Below, piece by piece: positions 63,857-64,000 of a DNA stretch of 64,000 nt. The DNA comes from Holophagales bacterium. GTDB taxonomy: Bacteria > Acidobacteriota > Thermoanaerobaculia > Multivoradales > Multivoraceae. A program made the position numbers and the translations under genes. The notes beneath the pieces are model-generated. The model saw only the letters and a list, made by a program, of their open reading frames with translations, searched no databases and had not been told where the DNA came from. The stretch spans positions 62,001 to 126,000 of the forward strand of contig VXZQ01000014.1 in assembly GCA_009845425.1 (NCBI GenBank). Reading direction: 5' to 3'. Within the stretch, counting starts at the first letter, position 1. Every line of letters starts with the position of its first letter.

Positions 63857-64000
63857 CGCCAGGAGGCGGCTGGCGAAGAGGATTCGGGGGGCGGCGCCGT
63901 TTCGTCGTCGCCGCTCTGGCCGCCCTGGTCGCGGTTTCCGCTCCGGCCGCCGCGCAGACCGAGTTCCATTTCCAGTTCGGCGAATTGCTGAACCCGTTCT
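63853..64000 (+). CDS. Start of an exported protein (3' end outside window)
   Basis: GTG at 63853 overlaps the thiolase stop (GTGA). The 49 visible codons give a basic, Gly/Arg-rich start, a hydrophobic stretch [19 protein letters not shown] and a probable cleavage before [15 protein letters not shown]. Exported; nothing more can be said. Confidence 0.65.
   Translation, partial: MTPGGGWRRGFGGRRRFVVAALAALVAVSAPAAAQTEFHFQFGELLNPF

Overview
The window is a very GC-rich, densely coded stretch of bacterial chromosome in which almost every base is coding and many neighbouring genes overlap by 4 bases (ATGA or GTGA). There is no rRNA, tRNA, CRISPR array or insertion sequence that I can recognise. 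The mix of a sulfatase-like/TPR protein, an FG-GAP/ASPIC-UnbV/thioredoxin/TPR giant, a secreted PKD protein with a duplicated 'VKVLDG' domain, DUF547, a DUF222/HNH protein and a split imuA-imuB/dnaE2 mutasome is most like an uncultured Acidobacteriota (Thermoanaerobaculia-like). That placement is inference from gene content only.

Layout. 1-6.6 kb: sulfatase-like/TPR protein, alpha/beta hydrolase, a translationally coupled histidine kinase and OmpR-type regulator, periplasmic FKBP isomerase, undecaprenyl-diphosphate phosphatase. 6.8-9.8 kb: LuxR-type regulator followed by the secreted PKD protein. 9.8-19.3 kb: one minus-strand branched-chain amino acid operon, in transcription order ilvE-ilvB-ilvN-ilvC-leuA-leuC-leuD-leuB. 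It is preceded by a TTGACA promoter, a 22-codon Leu/Val-rich leader peptide and an intrinsic terminator, which together form a textbook transcription attenuator. 19.3-25 kb: beta-lactamase-fold serine hydrolase, SNF2/SWIM helicase, and citramalate synthase, which with LeuCD, LeuB and IlvBC would give isoleucine from pyruvate. 25-33.6 kb (minus): glycine dehydrogenase gcvP, Ca/Na antiporter, glutamate dehydrogenase, fdhD and a YdeP-like molybdenum oxidoreductase.

33.7-37.9 kb holds the most notable gene. A seven-motif calcium-binding propeller, an ASPIC/UnbV domain, a TlpA-like thioredoxin domain (WCVPC) and a TPR tail run in a single frame interrupted by one TGA at 35466-35468. Seventeen bases after that TGA lies a perfect 6-bp hairpin with a GGTCG loop, closely resembling the E. 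coli fdhF SECIS. I read it as a selenoprotein of about 1409 residues.

37.9-46.7 kb: error-prone polymerase dnaE2, and imuB/imuA about 3 kb away, separated by GYD, TPR, VOC and ferredoxin genes. 46.8-49.2 kb: VOC protein plus an ABC ATPase/permease pair. 49.3-50.8 kb: DUF222/HNH gene with three in-frame copies of a GTTTCCGCGGAAAC palindrome. 50.8-52.4 kb: an AT-richer patch with a heavily inverted-repeat leader and four small unknown genes, two of them under 60 codons. 52.4-60.3 kb: ThuA-like protein, LLM oxidoreductase, MMPL transporter, and an overlapping operon of DUF71 ATPase, BtuF-like protein, GT-C glycosyltransferase and DUF547 lipoprotein. 60.4-64 kb: outer-membrane barrel with a small CxxC protein, enoyl-CoA hydratase-family protein, thiolase and the start of a secreted protein.
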